A stretch of DNA of 61,614 nt. It comes from Planctomycetota bacterium. GTDB lineage: Bacteria > Planctomycetota > B15-G4 > JADJEK01. How positions within the stretch are numbered: the first letter of the stretch is position 1; each line of letters opens with the position of its first letter. The stretch covers positions 1 to 61,614 of the forward strand of contig JACQZJ010000012.1 of assembly GCA_016213895.1 (NCBI GenBank). The letters are read 5' to 3'. Shown here piece after piece: positions 47,881 to 57,935 of this stretch. Made by a program: the position numbers and the translations under genes. The notes under the pieces were generated by a model, which made no database searches, was not told the DNA's origin, and saw nothing but the letters and a program-made list of their open reading frames with translations.

Positions 47881-50718
47881 ATGAGAACCAGCCTCCTTCC
47901 ACTCTTCCTGGCGCTCTTGGCGCCGCTCGCCCGGGGCGCCGACGAGTACCAGCTCCACGAGAAGACGCTCGAGAACGGCCTGCACATCGTGACCCTCGAG
48001 GACCGCTCTTGCCCGGTGGTCGCCGTGCAGGTCTGGTACCACGTCGGTTCGAAGGACGAGAAGCCGGACCGCACCGGCTTCGCCCACATGTTCGAGCACA
48101 TGATGTTCCGCGGGACCGACCACCTCGGGCCGGAGGAGCATTTCGAGTACATCCGCGGCGCGGGCGGCGACTGCAACGCCTACACCTCCTTCGATCAGAC
48201 CGTCTACGTCGAGACCGTGCCCAAGAACCAGCTCGCCATGGTCCTCTGGCTCGAGGCCGAGCGCATGTCCGCGCTCAAGGTGGACGAGGAGGGGTTCGCG
48301 GTCGAGCGCTCGGTGGTGGAGGAGGAGCGGCGCCTGGGACAGAACCAGCCCTACGGCACGGTGCTCGAGAAGGTCCTGCCCCAGGTCTACAAGGAGCATC
48401 CCTACCGCTGGTCCGTGGTCGGCGACATCGACCACCTGCGCGCCGCGACCTCGGAGGAGCTCCTGCGCTTCTGGGAGACCTACTACGTGCCGAACAACGC
48501 CACGCTCGTGGTCGTGGGCGACGTCGAGCACGAGACGGTCGAGGCGGAGGCCGAGCGCGCTTTCGGCTGGATCCCGCGCTGCGCCGACCCGCAGCGCGTC
48601 CAGGCGCGCGAGCCGCTGCCGGGCGAGCCGCTGCTTATCGAGATCGAGGAGGAGAAGGGCCCGGTGCCGATCATCGCCGCCGCCTATCGCACCGTGCCGC
48701 AGGACCACCCCGACGCGCTGCCGCTCGAGATGCTCATGTCGATCCTCGGCGCCGGGGAGAGCAGCCGCATCTACCGCTCAGTGGTGGACGAGAACGAGAA
48801 GTCGGCCATGGCCATGGCCGCGGCCATGGGCCTGGAGCACGACGGCTTCGCCGCCGCCGCCGCGGTGCTGATGCCGTTCGGCGACGCGCAGGAGGCCCTG
48901 AAGCTGATCGAGCAGGAGATCGAGCGCATTCGCAGCGAGCCGGTCTCCGAGGCGGAGCTGTCCAAGGCCAAGGCGAACTTCCAGCGCGCGCTCGTCGACG
49001 AGTCGCTGACCGTCGAGTCGAAGGCCAGGCAGATCGGCACGGCCTGCCTCTTCCACGGCGGCGCCGGCTACCTGAACAAGCGCGCGGAGCGGATCGAGGC
49101 GGTCACGATCGACGAGCTCAGGCGCGTGGCCGAGACCTACCTCGTCCCGGAGCGGCGCATCACGCTGTCCATCAAGCCCACGCTCGGCGGCATGGTGAAG
49201 TCGCTCTTCTCCGGCCTCACGGCCAAGCCGAAGGACGAAAAGGGAGAGGCCAAGTCCGACAAGGAGAAGCCCGCCACCTCGACCATGGCCGAGCGCCAGG
49301 GTCCCAAGGCCGAGGCCGTGCGTCCCGAGGGCTATCCGGAGGCGGTCCCGGCGGCGCCTCTCCTGGCCGCGCGCGTGCCCATGGACTCGGTGGCGACGAT
49401 CCTGGACAACGGCCTGCAGGTCGTGGTGGTCGAGAATCACGAGGTGCCGATCGTGGCGATGCGGCTCGGCCTGCTGAACGGCGCCTTCCTCGATCCGCCG
49501 GAGAAGCCCGGCTGCGCCGCGCTCGCCTGCCAGATGCTGGCCAAGGGCACGCGCGACAGGTCGGCGCAGGAGCTGGCCGAGGAGCTGGAGACCTTCGCCG
49601 TCGAGCTGTCCGCCGGAGCGGAGATGGACTCCGCGTCGGTGCGCGGCAGCGCAGTCACCGGCCAACTCGGCCGCCTGGCGCGCCTGCTGGCCGACGTGGT
49701 GAAGAACCCGACCTTCCCGGACAAGGAGTTCCAGAAGCTGCAGAAGCAGGTGCTGACCGGGCTCGCCATCAGCGAGAAGCAGCCTGCCGCCATCGCGGGG
49801 CGCGAGTACCAGAAGGCGCTGTTCGACGCGCACTGCTACGCGCGCGACGCCAGCGGTTCGTCGCAGGACGTGAAGAAGCTCACCGCCGCCGACTGCGCCG
49901 CCTGGTGGCGGAGCTCCGCGCGCCCGGACCAGGCCATCCTCTACTTCGCCGGCGACGTGACGCCGGAGGTGGCGTTCGAGCTGGCCGAGGCGTTCCTGGG
50001 CGACTGGCAGGTCGATGGGGAGGCGCCGCGCGCCGAGGAGGTGAAGGCGCCCGAGGCCGCGGCGAACCGCATCGTGCTGGTCGACCTGCCCGGCTCCATC
50101 CAGAGCCAGATCCGCGTCGGGCACATCGGCATCGACCGCCACGACCCGCGCTACCACGTCGGCCGCATCGTGACCCAGGTGTTCGGCGGCGCCTTCAACA
50201 GCCGCCTCAACAAGAGCATCCGCGTCGAGAAGGGGCTGACCTACGGCGCGCACGGCGGCCTGCATGCCGGGCGTTTCGCCGGGCAGCTCGACATCTCGAC
50301 GTTCACCAAGACGGCGACCACGGTCGCGGCCGTCGAGGCGATCCTCGTGGAGATCGAGCGCATGCAGAGCGAGGCGCCCACGGCCAAGGAGCTGGATCAG
50401 GCGCGGAGCTACCTCGCCGGCTCGTTCGCCGGCGAGCACGAGACGCCCGCCTCGATCGCCGCCGAGCTGTGGTCGCTCAAGGTCTGCGGCCTGACCACGC
50501 GCTTCATCGACGACTACCTCGACACGGTGGTGAAGACCACGGCCGAGGACGTGGTCAAGGTGGCGCGCGAGGTCTTCGACCCGGAGCACCTGCTGATCGT
50601 GGTCGCCGGGGACGCGGCGGAGCTGAAGGAAGGCCTGGCCAAGATCGCTCCCGTGACCGTTCTCGACGCCGAGGGCCTGCCGCAGGCGAAGGCCGAGGAG
50701 GCGCCGCAGGAGGAGTAG
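47881..50718 (+). CDS. M16-family zinc metallopeptidase, two-domain, exported
   Basis: The 945-residue protein has a signal peptide (about 1-20) and two M16 units. The first holds the inverted zinc motif HMFEH at 69-73 and the downstream acidic EERRL region. The second (from about residue 500, ILDNGLQVVVVENHEVPIVAM) lacks HxxEH and serves structurally, as in many two-domain M16 enzymes. A charged linker rich in Lys (residues 440-480) joins them. Likely role is degradation of peptides in the periplasm. AGGAGC precedes the ATG. A TATCCT box (47811-47816) is in the leader. Length fits M16B fusions. Confidence 0.93.
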   Translation: MRTSLLPLFLALLAPLARGADEYQLHEKTLENGLHIVTLEDRSCPVVAVQVWYHVGSKDEKPDRTGFAHMFEHMMFRGTDHLGPEEHFEYIRGAGGDCNAYTSFDQTVYVETVPKNQLAMVLWLEAERMSALKVDEEGFAVERSVVEEERRLGQNQPYGTVLEKVLPQVYKEHPYRWSVVGDIDHLRAATSEELLRFWETYYVPNNATLVVVGDVEHETVEAEAERAFGWIPRCADPQRVQAREPLPGEPLLIEIEEEKGPVPIIAAAYRTVPQDHPDALPLEMLMSILGAGESSRIYRSVVDENEKSAMAMAAAMGLEHDGFAAAAAVLMPFGDAQEALKLIEQEIERIRSEPVSEAELSKAKANFQRALVDESLTVESKARQIGTACLFHGGAGYLNKRAERIEAVTIDELRRVAETYLVPERRITLSIKPTLGGMVKSLFSGLTAKPKDEKGEAKSDKEKPATSTMAERQGPKAEAVRPEGYPEAVPAAPLLAARVPMDSVATILDNGLQVVVVENHEVPIVAMRLGLLNGAFLDPPEKPGCAALACQMLAKGTRDRSAQELAEELETFAVELSAGAEMDSASVRGSAVTGQLGRLARLLADVVKNPTFPDKEFQKLQKQVLTGLAISEKQPAAIAGREYQKALFDAHCYARDASGSSQDVKKLTAADCAAWWRSSARPDQAILYFAGDVTPEVAFELAEAFLGDWQVDGEAPRAEEVKAPEAAANRIVLVDLPGSIQSQIRVGHIGIDRHDPRYHVGRIVTQVFGGAFNSRLNKSIRVEKGLTYGAHGGLHAGRFAGQLDISTFTKTATTVAAVEAILVEIERMQSEAPTAKELDQARSYLAGSFAGEHETPASIAAELWSLKVCGLTTRFIDDYLDTVVKTTAEDVVKVAREVFDPEHLLIVVAGDAAELKEGLAKIAPVTVLDAEGLPQAKAEEAPQEE

Positions 50719-50739
50719 CTCGGCGGCCGCGTCCGGCGC

Positions 50740-51648
50740 TCACGCCCGGTGCACCTCGACCGAGACGTGCGCCAGGCCGAGGTCGCCGGGCAGGAGCCTC
50801 TTGTACTCGTCGGGCGCGAGCGGCTGGGCCGCGACCACGGTGATGATCGCCGCGCGCACGTTCGGGCCGATGGTCCAGACGTGCAGGTCGACGACGCGCG
50901 TGCCGGCGAGGCGCTCGATGCTCAGCGCGATCGCGGCGCGCGCCGCCGTCTCGGCCTGGCGGTCGAGCAGCACGCTGCTCGTGCCGCGCAGCAGGCCGAG
51001 CGACCAGAAGGCCACGAGCGCGGCGCCGACGATGCCCATGGCCGGGTCCATGAAGTCCAGACCGGCGAACTTGCCGAGCAGCAGGGCGGCGACGGCGAAG
51101 AGCGAGGTGAGCGCGTCGGCCAGCACGTGCAGGTAGGCGGCGCGCAGGTTGTGATCGTGCCCGTGCGCCTCACCGCTTCCGCCGCGCCGGCCGGGCGGGT
51201 CGAGGATGAGGGCGGAGGCGGCGTTCACCACCAGGCCGGCCGCGGCCACGAGGATGGCCTGGTTGAAGGCGATCGCGACCGGGTGGACCAGGCGCGCGAT
51301 GCTCTCGAAGGCCATGAGCGCGGCGAAGGCGCCGAGGAGCACGGCGCTGGCGAAGCCGCCGAGCGCGTTGACCTTGCCCGTGCCGAAGCTGAAGCGCTCG
51401 TCCCGGGAGCGCTTGCGGGCGTAGACGTAGGCCGCCGCGGTGATGGCGAGCGCCGCGGCGTGCGACGCCATGTGCAGGCCGTCGGCCAGGAGGGCCATCG
51501 AACCGAAGGCGGCTCCGGCGATGATCTCGACCACCATCATCGCCGCCGTCAGGGCGATGACGACGAACGTGCGCCTCTCCCCCGCGCGCGGCTCGTCCTG
51601 GCCGAAGATGTGTTCGTGGCGCCGGCGCTCGAGTTGGCCGCTGTCCAT
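50740..51648 (-). CDS. dmeF: Cation diffusion facilitator, DmeF-like
   Basis: The 302-residue protein begins with RRHEHIFGQDEPRAGERRT, a His-containing leader typical of DmeF (Co2+/Ni2+/Zn2+/Cd2+ efflux). The second helix has ADGLHMASHA, the HxxxH pattern that separates DmeF from ZitB-type transporters. HVLADALTS gives the HxxxD site in helix 5. Six membrane spans are visible. ATG 51648 is 16 bases after the folA stop, so it is the third gene of a thyA-folA-dmeF operon; the link between folate and metal efflux is unexplained. Substrate specificity is predicted only. Confidence 0.85.
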   Translation of the reverse strand: MDSGQLERRRHEHIFGQDEPRAGERRTFVVIALTAAMMVVEIIAGAAFGSMALLADGLHMASHAAALAITAAAYVYARKRSRDERFSFGTGKVNALGGFASAVLLGAFAALMAFESIARLVHPVAIAFNQAILVAAAGLVVNAASALILDPPGRRGGSGEAHGHDHNLRAAYLHVLADALTSLFAVAALLLGKFAGLDFMDPAMGIVGAALVAFWSLGLLRGTSSVLLDRQAETAARAAIALSIERLAGTRVVDLHVWTIGPNVRAAIITVVAAQPLAPDEYKRLLPGDLGLAHVSVEVHRA

Positions 51649-51664
51649 CGTGCGCCGCTCCTTG

Positions 51665-52164
51665 CTACTCGCCCGCGGGCGGCCGGACAACGCGCTCCAG
51701 CACGACGAAGACACAGGGGTGGGGGTTGTCCTGGTCGGCGTCGCGCGCCTCGCGCGCCACCTCGCGCCATTCCGCGGGATCGAACTCCGGGAAGCGCGTG
51801 TCGCCGGAGAACTCGCCTGTCACGTAGGTCAGGTACATGCGGTCGGCGATGGGCAGCGCCTGGCGGTACACGCAGCCGCCGCCGATGAAGAAGACCTCGG
51901 CCGCGTCGCCCGCCAGAACGAGCGCCTCCTCGAGCGAATGCGCCACGACGCAGCCCGGGGCCGCGTAGCGCGCATCGTCGCTCAGGACGATGTTGTTGCG
52001 GCCGGGCAGGGAGCGGCGCAGCGACTCCCAGGTAGCTTGGCCCATGATCACCGGCTTGCCCATGGTGAGGGCCTTGAAGCGCGCGAGGTCCGCCGGCAGG
52101 CGCCAGGGCAGGCGGCCGCCGCGGCCGATCACGCGGTCCGGGCCAATGGCGGCAATGAGCGCGA

Positions 52165-52168
<4 letters not shown>
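51665..52168 (-). CDS. folA: Dihydrofolate reductase
   Basis: The 167-residue enzyme reduces dihydrofolate with NADPH. Motifs include [28 protein letters not shown], in which the Asp is the proton donor site, then [12 protein letters not shown], and [14 protein letters not shown]. The start is a GTG at 52168 that overlaps the thyA stop by 4 bases (GTGA). The overlap and gene order match the usual thyA-folA pairing that recycles folate after dTMP synthesis. Confidence 0.94.
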
Positions 52169-52959
<791 letters not shown>

Positions 52960-53005
52960 CGCGCTTTCGTCTCCAGCGCCGGCAGATCCTATAGCCGCGC
53001 CGCGG

Positions 53006-55063
53006 CTAGCGCGACTCGTCCTCTTCTTCCTCCTGGAAGCCGTACTCGAGCCGGTGCGGCGGCGGGTCGCCGCCTTGCCCCTTCAGGTAGTGCTCGAACC
53101 AGCCGAGCAGGCGCAAGCTGCAGTCGTAGCGCGCCGCCGCCTTGCGGTTGCCGTGTCCTTCCCCGGGGTAGCGCACCAGCCGCACCGGCGCCTGGCCGTG
53201 CGCCTTGAGGTAGCGGTGCATCTCCAGTGACTGCGACGGGTCGACGCGCGTGTCCTCGGTGCCGCCCAGGATCAGGAGCGGAGTCCTGGCCTGCTGGGCG
53301 TGGAAGATCGGGCTGCGCTCGAGGAAGAAGCGCCAGTCGTCCCAGGGGTTCTTCCTGGCGTGCACCAGGAGCATCTCCTGCGGCACGTCGGTCCCGCCGA
53401 ACTTGGAGATCTGATCGCTGATGCCGACGAACATGACGCCGGCGGCGAAGCGCTCGCTGTAGCGCGTGCAGCACCAGGCCGTGGCCAGGCCGCCGTACGA
53501 CCCGCCGGTGATGCCGACGCGCTCCGGGTCGGCCAGGCCGATCCCGACCAGGTGGTCGACCGCGTCGATGACGTCGTCGAACTCCGCGCCGCAGTAGTCC
53601 GCCTGGCCCATCTTCGAGAAGGCCACGCCGCGGCCAGTGCTGCCGCGGTAGTTGGGGTTGAAGACGGCGAAGCCCCGAGCCGCGGCCGCCTGGCCCGGAT
53701 CGGCGTAGCGCGTCAGCCAGCCGTTCGCGCAGTGCGCTTCGGGCCCGCCGTGCACGCTGACGATGAGCGGGTAGCGCCGGCCCGGTTCCTCGTCCAGAGG
53801 ATGGATGAGGATGCCCTCGAGCTCCAGGCCGTCGCGCGCCGCGTAGCGCACTACTTCCTGGGGCGCGAGACGCAGCTCGTCGAGCCACGGGTTGCTGTTG
53901 GTCAGGCGCCGGCCGCCGCGCGCACCGCGGCTCATGGCGTACACCTCGGCCGGGTGCTGGGGGCCGTCAGAGCGCACCGCCCCGGCCGCGCCGTCCCGCG
54001 CGAGCGAGAGGCCGCTCATGACCGCGCGGCCCGCGGGGATGATCGCGTTGCGATTCGCGCCGTCTCGGCCGATCTCCTCGAGCGAGGTGGACGTGCCCTG
54101 GTCGGCGAGGAAGGCGAGCACCTCGCCGTCCTTCCAGGCCACGCTGGTGACGTGCCCCATGAGATCGGGGATGAGGTCGCGCGTGGCGCCCGAGGCGAGA
54201 TCCGTCACCGTGAGCCGGCCTTCCTGCGGGTCATTGCGGTCCGCGGCTGAGATCAGCGCGAGATGGGCGCCGTCCGGGCTGAACGCCGCCTGGCCGATCT
54301 TGCCCGGGGTGTCGATGCAAAGGAGGACGGCGCCGCTCTCGGCGTCGACGATGTGCACCTTGCGGTTCATGTAGGCGTCGTCGGAAGACGGCGTGGGCGC
54401 GAGAGCCACGGCCAGGCAATCGCCCGCCGGGCTCCAGTGCAGTTCAGACGCGCTCCCCTCGAGGTCGAGCCGCCGCGGCGCGCTCTCCTCGCCGCCGAGG
54501 GCCGCGATCCAGGCGCGGACGGGATCGAAGACCTCCTCGAAGACCTGCGCGTCGAAGCCCTTCTTCGCCAGCTTCTCGCGCTCGGGATCGGGTTTCTCCG
54601 CGGCGAGGAAGGCGACGCGCGCGCCGTCCGGGCTCCACGAGTAGGCCGAGATCGCGGTCTCGTGCGCCAGCACGCGCCGCGCCTCGCCGCCGCTCCTGGA
54701 GATGACGTACAGGCAGCGCTGCTCGTCCGAGCCGCGCTTGGCCAGGAACGAGATGCCCGTCCCGTCCGGCGTCCAGTCCACGGCGCCGACGTCGACCTCG
54801 CCCGTGACGAAGGGGCGCGCGCGGCCCTCGCGGTCGACCACGTGCAGCTCCACCCAGGCCGGGCCGTTCTCGTCCTCGCGCGGCACGCGCGGCACGAACA
54901 GCGTGTAGGCCACGAGGCCGCCGTCCGGGGAGATGGCGACCGAGGCGACGGCCCGCAGGCGCGCCACGTGCTCCGGCGTGAGCACGCCGTCTCCGGCCGC
55001 GGCCGCGGGCGCCGCCGCGATTCCCAGCAGGAGGGCCAGGACGGTCTGCATGGTTCTGCTCAT
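53006..55063 (-). CDS. S9-family (prolyl-oligopeptidase-like) serine peptidase, exported
   Basis: The 685-residue protein has a signal peptide ([15 protein letters not shown]) and an N-terminal beta-propeller with SPDG repeats, then an alpha/beta-hydrolase domain. The triad is visible: Ser522 in GGSYGG, Asp in [12 protein letters not shown] and His in GEGHGNR. It likely cleaves short peptides outside the cytoplasm. The C-terminus is very acidic. The start is ATG 55063, chosen at the signal peptide; AAGGAA lies before it at longish spacing. The gene stands alone between thyA and the TauE/SafE gene. Confidence 0.93.
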   Translation of the reverse strand: MSRTMQTVLALLLGIAAAPAAAAGDGVLTPEHVARLRAVASVAISPDGGLVAYTLFVPRVPREDENGPAWVELHVVDREGRARPFVTGEVDVGAVDWTPDGTGISFLAKRGSDEQRCLYVISRSGGEARRVLAHETAISAYSWSPDGARVAFLAAEKPDPEREKLAKKGFDAQVFEEVFDPVRAWIAALGGEESAPRRLDLEGSASELHWSPAGDCLAVALAPTPSSDDAYMNRKVHIVDAESGAVLLCIDTPGKIGQAAFSPDGAHLALISAADRNDPQEGRLTVTDLASGATRDLIPDLMGHVTSVAWKDGEVLAFLADQGTSTSLEEIGRDGANRNAIIPAGRAVMSGLSLARDGAAGAVRSDGPQHPAEVYAMSRGARGGRRLTNSNPWLDELRLAPQEVVRYAARDGLELEGILIHPLDEEPGRRYPLIVSVHGGPEAHCANGWLTRYADPGQAAAARGFAVFNPNYRGSTGRGVAFSKMGQADYCGAEFDDVIDAVDHLVGIGLADPERVGITGGSYGGLATAWCCTRYSERFAAGVMFVGISDQISKFGGTDVPQEMLLVHARKNPWDDWRFFLERSPIFHAQQARTPLLILGGTEDTRVDPSQSLEMHRYLKAHGQAPVRLVRYPGEGHGNRKAAARYDCSLRLLGWFEHYLKGQGGDPPPHRLEYGFQEEEEDESR

Positions 55064-55175
55064 GGCTTGCTCGTTCCTTCGCGAGAGGGCAAGGGAGGTT
55101 TCGAGACCCAGGAGGATCCCGATCCTACGCGCGCGGGTCAACTGCGTTGGAGCGGCGTCCTGGCCGGCCGGCTCG

Positions 55176-55919
55176 CTACCAGAGCAGCTTGGCGGCGCTG
55201 GCGGAGAGGACCGCGATCAGCAGCCAGCGGATCCAGACGTTCGCGCTCGGGCTGCGGCTGGCGAAGCGGGCGGCGAGGAACGCGCCGCAGCACTGCCCGG
55301 CCGCCATGGTCAAGCCGACGCCCCAGGCCACCTGGTCATGGACGATGAAGACCGGGAAGGCGGGGATCGTGAAGAGGAGCACGAGCAGGTTCTTGACGCC
55401 GTTGGCGCGCGCCAGGCCGAAGCCGGCGTTCAGCACCAGGCCCGCCAGCAGGAACAGCCCGACTCCGGCCTGGATGAACCCGCCGTACACGCCGATGGCG
55501 AAGAAGACCACGAGCGTCGCCATGCGCTGGCGCACCGCCGGAGGGCCCGGGCGCTCCCTCAACCAGCGGTCCGGGCGCAGGGCGACCATCGCCAGCATGA
55601 GCAGCATGAGCACGGCGATCGCGGTGTCCATGACCCGGTGGTCGAGGCGCACGGCGATGAGCGCCCCGGCCACGGCGCCCGCGGCTGAGGGGAAGATCAG
55701 CCAGCCGATGCCGCGGAAGGAGAGCTTCCCCTCGGCGCGGAAGGTCCCCACCGACACGATCGCTGCCAGCAGGATGCCGACGCGGTTCGTGCCGTTCGCG
55801 ACCTGCGACGGCAGCCCCATGAAGATCAGCGCCGGCAGGGTGATGAACGACCCGCTCCCGGCGAGGGTGTTGATCACGCCGGCGACCAGCCCGGCCAGGA
55901 CCGCGACCAGGATCTCCAT
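55176..55919 (-). CDS. TauE/SafE family permease
   Basis: A 247-residue polytopic protein with about seven to eight hydrophobic segments. The start MEILVAVLAGLVAGVINTLAG and the mirrored later stretch YGGFIQAGVGLFLLAGL are hallmarks of the TauE/SafE (DUF81) family. Members are linked to export of sulfite or organic sulfonates, mostly by genetics. Substrate is not predictable. A TAACAT box lies only a few bases before the ATG. It is divergent from the rmlC-like gene. Confidence 0.88.
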   Translation of the reverse strand: MEILVAVLAGLVAGVINTLAGSGSFITLPALIFMGLPSQVANGTNRVGILLAAIVSVGTFRAEGKLSFRGIGWLIFPSAAGAVAGALIAVRLDHRVMDTAIAVLMLLMLAMVALRPDRWLRERPGPPAVRQRMATLVVFFAIGVYGGFIQAGVGLFLLAGLVLNAGFGLARANGVKNLLVLLFTIPAFPVFIVHDQVAWGVGLTMAAGQCCGAFLAARFASRSPSANVWIRWLLIAVLSASAAKLLW

Positions 55920-56046
55920 GAGCAGGGATGTTAGCCGGACGCGGCCGCGCTCATCGCGCCACTCGGTCTTTGCTCCGGCGGCCGCCCGGGTTTACCTTGG
56001 TGCGACTCGTCCTTCGGCAACTTCGCCCGGTCATCGAGGAGCAGCC

Positions 56047-56604
56047 TTGGAGTTCCAGCAGACGAGCCTTCCCGGCGTCATCGTCATCGTGCCGCGCGTG
56101 TTCGAGGACGCGCGCGGCTTCTTCCTCGAGAGCTACCAGGCGGCCCGCTTCGCCGCGGCCGGCATCCGCGCGCCGTTCGTGCAGGACAACCACTCACGCT
56201 CGCTGCGCGGGACCCTGCGCGGCCTGCACGCCCAGCACCGCCGGCCGCAGGGCAAGCTGGTGCGGGCGGTGCGCGGGGAGGTGTTCGACGTGGCCGTGGA
56301 CGCGCGCAAGGGCTCGCCCACCTTCGGTCGCTGGCTTGGCGAGCGGCTTTCCGAGTCGAACCGCAAGCTGATCTACGTCCCCCCGGGCTTCATCCACGGC
56401 TTCTGCGTGCTCTCGGAGAGCGCCGAGGTGGAGTACAAGTGCACGGACTACTACGACCCCGGAGGCGAGCTGACGGTCATCTGGAACGACCCGGACATCG
56501 GCGTGGCCTGGCCCATCGCCGACCCGGAGCTGTCGGCCAAGGACCGCGCGGGCAAGCGGCTCCGCGAGCAGATGAACCTGCTGATGGAGTATCAGGCCGA
56601 CTGA
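56047..56604 (+). CDS. rfbC: dTDP-4-dehydrorhamnose 3,5-epimerase (RmlC/RfbC)
   Basis: The 185-residue cupin has FQQTSLPGVIVIVPRVFEDARGFFLESY, the active-site His in LRGLHAQ, GKLVRAVRGEVFDVAVD, YVPPGFIHGF and the Tyr in EYKCTDYY. It acts in dTDP-L-rhamnose synthesis for surface glycans. The start is a TTG at 56047 after GAGGAGCAG; no in-frame ATG or GTG is well placed. The other rml genes are not in the window, which leaves it isolated. Its last 13 bases overlap the end of the MoaD-like gene on the other strand. Confidence 0.92.
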   Translation: MEFQQTSLPGVIVIVPRVFEDARGFFLESYQAARFAAAGIRAPFVQDNHSRSLRGTLRGLHAQHRRPQGKLVRAVRGEVFDVAVDARKGSPTFGRWLGERLSESNRKLIYVPPGFIHGFCVLSESAEVEYKCTDYYDPGGELTVIWNDPDIGVAWPIADPELSAKDRAGKRLREQMNLLMEYQAD

Positions 56605-56882
56605 GCCGTGGCGCGCCCTTCGTACTCGATGCTCAGGACCGCGCCGCCCTGGACGGGAGAGGCCAGCCCGGCGAGCGTGCGGATGTCCCGGCCGTCGAGG
56701 AGGACGCGCGCCAGCCCGTTCAGGCCGCCCTTGCCGTCCGCCAGCCAGTCCATGAGCGCGCCGTAAGTGCCGTACAGACTGGCCAGGGCCTCGCCCACGG
56801 TGGTGCCGCCGGCCTGCACCTCGCTGCGGCCGCCCGTGTACCTGCGGAGCACGCTCGGTATGCGGATCCTGATGTTGCGCAT
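56592..56882 (-). CDS. MoaD/ThiS-family beta-grasp protein without C-terminal Gly-Gly
   Basis: The 96-residue protein begins RNIRIRIPSVLRRYTGGRSEVQ and has TTVGEALASLYGTYGALMDWL and RVLLDGRDIRTL, all consistent with a MoaD-like beta-grasp fold. It ends VLSIEYEGRATAQSA, so the terminal GG needed for adenylation and thiocarboxylate formation is missing. It may be a non-canonical member or the reading frame may end incorrectly. ATG 56882 is preferred over an upstream ATG. It is convergent with rfbC. Confidence 0.72.
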   Translation of the reverse strand: MRNIRIRIPSVLRRYTGGRSEVQAGGTTVGEALASLYGTYGALMDWLADGKGGLNGLARVLLDGRDIRTLAGLASPVQGGAVLSIEYEGRATAQSA

Positions 56883-57070
56883 GAGTTGCTCTCTCTTGAT
56901 GCGCTCTCGGCGCCCCTGATCGGAAGGTGGCGTTTCCGACCCATCAACGGATACCCCAGGTTTCGCCGCAGTCAACCGACTTGTGCGGGTCGCCCTGTAG
57001 GTCGTGCGCGGCGGGGGGCAAGTGGTGCGCGCCGGCGCCGCTCCCTCTATCCTGGGCGCGGAGGTGCCGG

Positions 57071-57892
57071 ATGATCAGGCTGGCGGGCATGGCCCTTTGC
57101 TTCCTCTTGCAGGCGAGTGACGCTGGGGCGGAGCAGGACCTGCAGGCGCTCTTCGAAGAGAAGGCAACGGCCGAGGACCTGGCGGCCGTCGACGAGCTGT
57201 TTCGCGCGCGGCCCTACGAGGTGATCTACCTGGTAGACGGCTAACTGGAGAGCTGGCTGGCCCAGGACGAGACCCCGCCCGGCGAGCGGGCCGCCGACCC
57301 GAAGCGGCTTCTTGAGCTGGCCCGGCTCGCGGCGGAGCGGGCGGACCGCGTGTTTTCTTCCGACTCCTTCAGCCGTTACGCCGCGGCCTGGCGCGGCTGG
57401 AGCGCTGAGGAGCGTGCCGGTTTCAGGCAGGGGCGCGACGCCTTCCTGCGCGGCCGGGAGGCGCAGAAGGAGAAGCGCTACGACGAGGCGCGGGAGGCGT
57501 ACGCGGCGGCGCTCGCCGCGGCCGAGCCGCTCGGCGACCTGATCGGGGTGGCTCAGGCCGAGCAGGCCCTCGGCGACCTGGCCGTGGGCGCCGGGCGCCT
57601 GGAGGAGGCGGTGCAGCGCCACGAGCGCGCGCGCGACATTTTCGCCGCCCTGCGCCACCAGGCCATGCTCAGGAGCTGCCGCGCGCTCGGTTTCGTGCAC
57701 GAGAAGCTCGGCGATCTCGCCGCGGCGCGGATCAACCTCGAGCGCATGCTGGAGGCCGCGCGCGAGGCCCGACACGACTCGGACACGCTCGCCGTGCGCG
57801 CCACCCTGGCCCGCCTGTGCCGCGAGCTGGGAGACGAGGAAGCGGCCGAGGGCTACGAGCGCGAGGAGGAAGAGACCGAGAAAGGGGAGTAG
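57071..57892 (+). pseudogene. TPR-containing exported protein interrupted by an in-frame TAA
   Basis: From ATG 57071 a signal peptide (MALCFLLQASDAGA) leads into DLQALFEEKATAEDLAAVDELF and then a TAA at 57242-57244. The same frame continues open for over 210 codons: ESWLAQDETPPGERAADPKRL, then three or four TPR units (EAREAYAAALAAAEPLGD, LEEAVQRHERARDIFAAL, ARINLERMLEAAREA), to a TAG at 57890. The protein would be about 273 residues if the stop were a sense codon. I read it as a recent nonsense mutation or sequencing error; a second start downstream (GTG 57350) could give a truncated 180-residue TPR protein. A TATCCT box (57048-57053) is just upstream. Confidence 0.7.
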
Positions 57893-57935
57893 CCTCAGGC
57901 AGCAGAGAGGTTCGAGCGGCGCGCGGGGACGGTCG

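Noticed and set aside
55122-55141. TTGACC and TAGGAT before the S9 peptidase gene as a promoter
   Set aside because: The two hexamers are only 8 bases apart, far too close for a sigma-70 promoter; the TAGGAT alone may still be a -10.
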